Assembly (NCBI RefSeq): GCF_000428985.1
Contig: NZ_AUAZ01000011.1
Coordinates: 1-64,000, forward strand
Source: Marinobacterium litorale DSM 23545
GTDB lineage: Bacteria > Pseudomonadota > Gammaproteobacteria > Pseudomonadales > Balneatricaceae
Length of the DNA: 64,000 nt
Direction of reading: 5' to 3'
Made by a program: the position numbers and the translations under genes
Shown here: positions 60,301-64,000 of the stretch, piece by piece
Layout: each line of letters starts with the position of its first letter
Position numbering within the stretch: the stretch's first letter is position 1
Notes under the pieces: model-generated
The model's database searches: none
What the model was told of the DNA's origin: nothing
What the model saw: only the letters and a program-made list of their open reading frames with translations

Positions 60301-61802
60301 CAGAAAACGGTTTCACTGATGCGATCGGTGATGCATATACGAGCTACCGCACCAGTGCGAACTACCAAAATAAGACCCCGGTGGTTGTTGCCGGGGCTAA
60401 CGATGGCATGTTCCACATTTTTGATGCAGCCGATGATGGGGGCGACGAGCTCTTTGCCTACGTGCCGGTGAGTATCTTTGATCAGCTCTATAAGCTGACC
60501 AAGCCTGACTACATCCACCAGTATTACGTGGATGGTACCGCGCGCCTGGGCGATGCCTGGCTCGGTGATGTGACAGGCTGGAGAACGCTGGCTGTGGCGA
60601 CCACCGGGGCCGGGGGTTCCGGTGTCTTTGCGCTGGATATTACCGAGCCTGAGTTGATGAGCGCGACCAGCCTGTTGTGGGAGTATTCGAATCCCAAGAT
60701 GGGGCTTCTGGTGCAGCAGCCCTCTTTGGTGGCGTTGGCGACTGGACGGTTCGGTGTCGTTGTGACCAGTGGTTATGATGCTCCACAGTCTGAAGGTTAT
60801 GTCTGGATTCTCGATGCCGAGGACGGCAGCCTGATCAAAGAGTTCGAATTGCCTTCTGGAGAGCTTGGTGCCCCGCTGGTGATCGATCTTGAGCGAGATC
60901 GGGTTGCGGATCGTATCTACGTGGGTGATACGGAAGGTAATATCTGGCGGTTGGATATCGAGGGTTCCAACGTGAATCAGTGGGGGGCTATTGGCGATCT
61001 GAAGCAGGGTAATACCGTGCTGCCTCTTTATACCGCCCTGGATCCTGCAGGCAATCCGCAGCCGATTACCGCACCGCTGACAGCGGCATACAGTGAAACG
61101 GATGATCCGATGCTGTTTTTCGGTACTGGCAGCTATCACCAGGTGAATGATATCTCCGTAGGGCAGTCCCCACAGGTACAGACGTTCTATGGAATTATTG
61201 ATAAGAGTGAGAGCAGCAGCGGCCGGGGCGACCTGACCATGCAGGAGATACAGCTCGAAACCCAGACCGGCGATTTTGCGGCTCGCGTCGTGAGCCAGAA
61301 TACACCGCTCAGCGATAGCGATGGCTGGTACCTGGATTTGCAATGGGCAGCGGCAAACGGTGGCCCTGGCCCCAATGGGGAGCGTGTGGTATCTGAGGCG
61401 AGCTTTGCCGGGCACCAGGTGGTGTTCAGTACCCTGATTCCCTCCAGTGATCCCTGCGAAGCCGGCGGCGACAGCTGGATTATGGCGCTGAATATGTACC
61501 ACGGTGGACGTGGTGACGATTTCTTCGACTATAACCAGGACGGAGTCGTGGACGGCAACGACAGTGTCACCATTACGGTTCAGGACGAAGAGGGTAACGA
61601 TGTTGAGGTCGAAGTGCCCGGTTCAGGTATTAAGGAAGAACCCTCCAACGGTATTATCAAGTCACCATCGGTACTGACGGCTGATGATGGGACCCGGTAT
61701 GTTTGTTATGCAGGCTCCGGCGATACCGAAAAGCGCTGTGTTTTGGTACAGGGTTCAATGGAACAGGGACGTCAGTCCTGGCGTGAAATTATCCCCAACT
61801 AG
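57363..61802 (+). CDS. pilY1: PilY1 pilus tip protein with LamG-like insertion
   Basis: PilY1 caps the type IV pilus and acts in adhesion, surface sensing and twitching. The start at 57363 (CAGGTG upstream) gives 1479 residues with a signal peptide ending SANA. The C-terminal half is the PilY1 beta-propeller (VVVAGANDGMFHIFDA, IYVGDTEGNIWRLDI). A calcium-type loop, DYNQDGVVDGND, lies near residue 1390. Residues about 220-395 form a LamG/concanavalin-like insertion (TFTLHGWFRYEGGGG ... RFYIDDLRLEV). No DxSxS MIDAS motif is seen near the N-terminus. Confidence 0.92.
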   Translation: MQRYKLTMLSVGFLAFAVSANAEVAQEPLFLGGGNVPGNLAIVPSVEFPTVNSVANLDSSYNPDKAYIGYFDSNKCYDYEGSNTESERHFYPVTVTNNMRCPGPVWSGNYLNWATTQTIDPFRWALTGGLRVKDTPTETWVEKARHDGQGSYFPQRTVSGSSLVADVTPFSADWVRTDIDGLDKQMRFELPGDATLQAGGGDAPTTRVVFEDSGAGNGNNLAYWTDYRSGDLDRNRDSDGYRSAPASIEKDNNNDPDGGYASIGETLNTRTFTLHGWFRYEGGGGSLVRLAVSDNNADGYGFSIGPNDIRVEKRNNGGASNMGGSAGWNRSDDTWYRFEFIGQADNRFELKVYSESGNLLQSVTSSSDSSYSDFSRIYIHGGHRFYIDDLRLEVTEGGGGAGNWPYVDQGSNHYDAAVRVKVCDDSVGVEANCVQYSQGWKPEGLMQEYSDRIRYSVFGYLNDSDKGRDGGVLRASQKFIGLRARDPNSGWGVNSAAEWSEVTGQQVRNPDSSAASSTASYFGITVEDSGAMNYINKFGELNSNNFKSNDPVSELYYTATRYFRGLSAVPEYSTRSPAHDSNPSSSTKARWVDGFPVVRSWDDPIQYSCQKNVILGIGDVYTHNDQNLPGRTGTSGEPSRPSAVSSDNEVDVEALNAAVGALEGMNLNDEGRFGSTRNAGYMIGLAFDARTRDIRDDIDGKQTIKTYWVDVLENQRLEGIGRNQYWLTAKYGGFEPRCPANNANCTLPEIDGPYDGDIPDPLPENWWFTNGEVLTQSNANLKRTDNYYPAGQADTMVDGLKKAFADIAANLKSTATSLSFNSSRLKTGSLLYQALLDTTYWSGDLQGSVIASDATVADTPSWSAADKLDALNAAALATRKIVTGSDLASDGDGGMQTGGGRAFLWSSLTASQQSALEKDDENGAVVNSSTAERRLEYLRGNRSHEQTYNMRARGSRLGDIVNSDPQYIHHDNFGYAALSSENGFTDAIGDAYTSYRTSANYQNKTPVVVAGANDGMFHIFDAADDGGDELFAYVPVSIFDQLYKLTKPDYIHQYYVDGTARLGDAWLGDVTGWRTLAVATTGAGGSGVFALDITEPELMSATSLLWEYSNPKMGLLVQQPSLVALATGRFGVVVTSGYDAPQSEGYVWILDAEDGSLIKEFELPSGELGAPLVIDLERDRVADRIYVGDTEGNIWRLDIEGSNVNQWGAIGDLKQGNTVLPLYTALDPAGNPQPITAPLTAAYSETDDPMLFFGTGSYHQVNDISVGQSPQVQTFYGIIDKSESSSGRGDLTMQEIQLETQTGDFAARVVSQNTPLSDSDGWYLDLQWAAANGGPGPNGERVVSEASFAGHQVVFSTLIPSSDPCEAGGDSWIMALNMYHGGRGDDFFDYNQDGVVDGNDSVTITVQDEEGNDVEVEVPGSGIKEEPSNGIIKSPSVLTADDGTRYVCYAGSGDTEKRCVLVQGSMEQGRQSWREIIPN

Positions 61803-61817
61803 GAAGTTGTAGCTTAA

Positions 61818-62258
61818 ATGAGTAAACAGCAACATGGCTTTTCCCTGATTGAACTGATGATTGCAGTCGCGATCGTGGGAATTTTAGCGGCGGTGGCCTA
61901 TCCGGCCTATACGGAGCACATCCGCGAAGCGCGGCGCTCCGATGCCCGGGTTAGTCTGTTGGAGCTGACCCAGTTTATGGAGCGCTACTACACCAGCAAT
62001 GGGCGCTACACGGAAACCGCCGCTGCGGACTCAGGAGGGCCCGCCCTGCCTTTTACGGAATCTCCTCGGGATGGCAGTGACAAGTATTATGACCTTTCGT
62101 TACTGGACGTGAATCCCAACGACCTGACCGCTACTGCCTATACCATCCGCGCGGTGCCCAAGGGAGCTATGGCCGGTGATACCTGTGGCACCTTGACGAT
62201 TAATCAGGCGGGCGTCAAAGGTGCCGGTGGCGACCTGGACGACTGCTGGGGGCTTTAA
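61818..62258 (+). CDS. pilE: PilE minor pilin, second set
   Basis: The 146-residue product has [27 protein letters not shown] and [20 protein letters not shown], followed by [18 protein letters not shown], all PilE hallmarks. Two cysteines near the C-terminus form the D-loop. It follows pilY1 by 15 bp; pilY2, present in Pseudomonas, is absent. Confidence 0.9.
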   Translation: MSKQQHGFSLIELMIAVAIVGILAAVAYPAYTEHIREARRSDARVSLLELTQFMERYYTSNGRYTETAAADSGGPALPFTESPRDGSDKYYDLSLLDVNPNDLTATAYTIRAVPKGAMAGDTCGTLTINQAGVKGAGGDLDDCWGL

Positions 62259-62282
62259 GTCAGCTGCATTGCGCCCCCTCAA

Positions 62283-62334
62283 CCCCGCGACCCGACCGAT
62301 GTGTTAACCTACGTTCCTTCGTAGTCTTGCGGGG
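62283..62334 (+). promoter_or_regulatory. Structured spacer between pilE and thiO
   Basis: CCCCGC (62283-62288) pairs with GCGGGG (62329-62334) and encloses CTACG/CGTAG with a six-base loop (62309-62324). There is no T-run. It ends 9 nt before the thiO GTG. I see no TPP riboswitch motif. Function unknown. Confidence 0.35.
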
Positions 62335-62343
62335 ATCTGTTCA

Positions 62344-63453
62344 GTGAGTATCCGTTCTGTCGTAGTAGTAGGTGCCGGCGTTATCGGCCTGATGACCGCC
62401 CGAGAGCTGGCGCGGGCCGGCATCGATGTAACTCTGATCGACCGTGGTTCCTGTGCCCGGGAGGCATCCTGGGCCGGTGGCGGTATCGTTTCTCCCTTAT
62501 ATCCCTGGCGTCATGGTGAAGCAGTGACCCGCCTCGCGCTCTGGTCGCAGAGCAGTTATATCCTGCTGGCGCAGGAGCTAAAAGATGAAACCGGCTGTGA
62601 TCCTGAGCTGCGCCAGAAAGGGATACTGATGGTTGACGTCCACGACGAGGCCGAAGCGCTGAGTTGGGGCCACCACCACTATCGGCCACTAACGCGTGTA
62701 GACCGTGCTTTCATTCAGGAGAAAGAGCCGCACATCAACAGCGCGTTTGAATCGGCCATGTGGATGCCGGAAGTGGCCAGTATCCGTAACCCCCGGTTGG
62801 GGCGTGCGTTGCGCTTGAGCGTCGAACTTAATCCGCGTATTCGTCTGCTGGAGAATTGTGCTGTTGAAGCCTTCCAGTTGGAAGGTGAACGGGTCAGCGG
62901 TGTAAAAACGGCATCAGGCGAGGTGTTGTCGGCCGATGCGACGGTGATAGCCGGAGGAGCCTGGAGCGGTGAGCTGATGGCCACACTGGGGTTCAAGCTC
63001 CCGGTAGAGCCGGTCCGCGGCCAGATGATGGTATTTAAGGCACCTGTGGGTTTGATTGACCGCATTGTCATGCTTGATGGACGTTACCTGATACCGCGTA
63101 GTGATGGCCGGATACTGGTGGGTAGTACGCTTGAGCATGTGGGGTTCGACAAGCAAACCACCGAGCACGCTCGCCAGTCACTGTATGAAACTGCTCTGAC
63201 AATCTTGCCTGATCTGGCACAATATCCGGTTGAACATCACTGGGCGGGACTCAGGCCCGGCTCCCCCGACGGCATTCCCTTTATCGGCGCGGTGCCCGGT
63301 TGCGATGGCCTGTATCTTAACTGCGGCCATTTCCGAAACGGTCTGGTTCTGGCGCCGGCTTCGACCCGCCTGCTGGGTGATCTTCTGCTGGAGCGCACGC
63401 CGATTATCGACCCGGCGCCTTACAGTGTCTCCGGCCGTCTCGAACAGGACTGA
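62344..63453 (+). CDS. thiO: Glycine oxidase ThiO
   Basis: ThiO is an FAD enzyme that oxidises glycine to the imine used for the thiazole ring of thiamine. The 369-residue product starts with GTG and has the dinucleotide motif VVVGAGVIGLMTARELARAG, a substrate-domain segment GQMMVFKAP, and HHWAGLRPGSPDGIPFIGAV near the C-terminus with CGHFRNGLVLAPAS. Its place after pilE is the same as in Pseudomonas. Confidence 0.92.
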   Translation: MSIRSVVVVGAGVIGLMTARELARAGIDVTLIDRGSCAREASWAGGGIVSPLYPWRHGEAVTRLALWSQSSYILLAQELKDETGCDPELRQKGILMVDVHDEAEALSWGHHHYRPLTRVDRAFIQEKEPHINSAFESAMWMPEVASIRNPRLGRALRLSVELNPRIRLLENCAVEAFQLEGERVSGVKTASGEVLSADATVIAGGAWSGELMATLGFKLPVEPVRGQMMVFKAPVGLIDRIVMLDGRYLIPRSDGRILVGSTLEHVGFDKQTTEHARQSLYETALTILPDLAQYPVEHHWAGLRPGSPDGIPFIGAVPGCDGLYLNCGHFRNGLVLAPASTRLLGDLLLERTPIIDPAPYSVSGRLEQD

Positions 63454-63471
63454 CAGGTATCTTGAGCAGCA

Positions 63472-64000
63472 ATGAGTAAAACGATTCGGGTCGCCATGGC
63501 CCAACTGAACCTGGTGGTGGGCGATATTCCGGGTAATACGCGGCGTATTATCGATACTGCCCACCAGGCGCGAGACCAGCATCAAGCGGACCTGGTTCTT
63601 TTCCCCGAGCTGGCGGTTAGCGGTTATCCACCGGAGGATCTGTTGCTGCGTCCCAGTCTGGAGCTTCGGGTTGAACAGGCAATCAGACAGCTTTGCGAAG
63701 AGATCAAGGGTATCACCGCCGTCGTGGGGTATCCGCGCTACCGCAAAGGCGCACTCTATAATATGGCCGGTGTGATTCGTGATGGCGAGATCATCGCCGA
63801 GTATGCCAAGCAGTGCCTGCCGAACTACCAGGTGTTTGATGAGGAGCGCTATTTTGTTTCCGGAGCACAACCGGGGGTGTTCGACTTTGAAGGCTTCCCG
63901 ATCGGGTTGAGCATTTGTGAGGATATCTGGCACGCGACTCCGATTCAGCAGCTTAAAGCGGCCGGTGTCCGGCTGATCCTTAACATCAACGCCTCGCCTT
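63472..64000 (+). CDS. nadE: Glutamine-dependent NAD+ synthetase, N-terminal part (3' end outside window)
   Basis: It makes NAD from deamido-NAD using glutamine. The visible 176 codons form the nitrilase-type glutaminase domain: Glu46 in LVLFPELAVSGYPPEDLL, a lysine in AEYAKQCLPNYQVFDEERYF, and the cysteine in GLSICEDIW. The synthetase domain lies beyond the window. The GAGCAGCA sequence before the ATG is a weak ribosome binding site. Confidence 0.9.
   Translation, partial: MSKTIRVAMAQLNLVVGDIPGNTRRIIDTAHQARDQHQADLVLFPELAVSGYPPEDLLLRPSLELRVEQAIRQLCEEIKGITAVVGYPRYRKGALYNMAGVIRDGEIIAEYAKQCLPNYQVFDEERYFVSGAQPGVFDFEGFPIGLSICEDIWHATPIQQLKAAGVRLILNINASP

Noticed and set aside
60300-61502. A 400-codon open frame antisense to pilY1
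   Set aside because: No family resemblance, no ribosome binding site, and it lies opposite the conserved PilY1 propeller.
62259-62343. TPP riboswitch before thiO
   Set aside because: The conserved CTGAGA and ACCTGA elements are absent and the space is too short.

Overview
The window reads as a chromosomal segment of a gammaproteobacterium of the Pseudomonadales/Oceanospirillales type. Gene order (tuf-S10-spc-alpha, uvrA/ssb divergent, fabA-fabB, ispB/rplU-rpmA-obgE-proB, rpsT/murJ-ribF-ileS-lspA-fkpB, minor pilins-pilY1-pilE-thiO-nadE) and the Pseudomonas-like RpoA, L22 and FabA sequences support this. The genus cannot be fixed from the sequence; an Oceanospirillaceae-like marine bacterium is a guess.

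1-14,376: the end of tuf, then the S10, spc and alpha ribosomal operons on the + strand, with secY, rpmJ and rpoA, closed by a strong terminator. The rpsJ-rplC spacer is unusually long. It carries about 50 nt that look like domain I of 23S rRNA, the region bound by L4, directly before the ribosome binding site of rplC-rplD.

14,397-24,749: uvrA (-) and ssb (+), an RmlD-like reductase, a SirB2-like membrane protein (-), and a molybdenum-cofactor operon (moaA-moaB-moeA-acyltransferase-moaC-moaD-plsC) with two acyltransferase genes mixed in.

24,750-34,908: a complete guanidine-use operon. A guanidine-I (ykkC) riboswitch precedes an ABC importer (binding protein, permease, ATPase), two carboxyguanidine deiminase-type subunits (formerly urea carboxylase-associated proteins), a biotin-dependent guanidine/urea carboxylase and allophanate hydrolase. 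Together they would import guanidine and convert it to ammonia and CO2. A possible sigma-54 promoter lies upstream.

34,928-48,852: housekeeping genes: fabB and fabA (-), tpm, ispB (-), rplU-rpmA-obgE-proB, rpsT (-), murJ, ribF, ileS, lspA, fkpB.

48,913-62,258: a large type IV pilus minor-subunit region holding two successive sets. The first (five prepilins, some unusually large and acidic) sits where ispH normally lies in Pseudomonas. The second is the canonical fimT-fimU-pilV-pilW-pilX-pilY1-pilE set, with a PilY1 carrying a LamG-like insertion. thiO and the start of nadE complete the window.

The most novel-looking features are the 23S-like element before rplC and the extra prepilin set with a 647-residue PilV-like protein.
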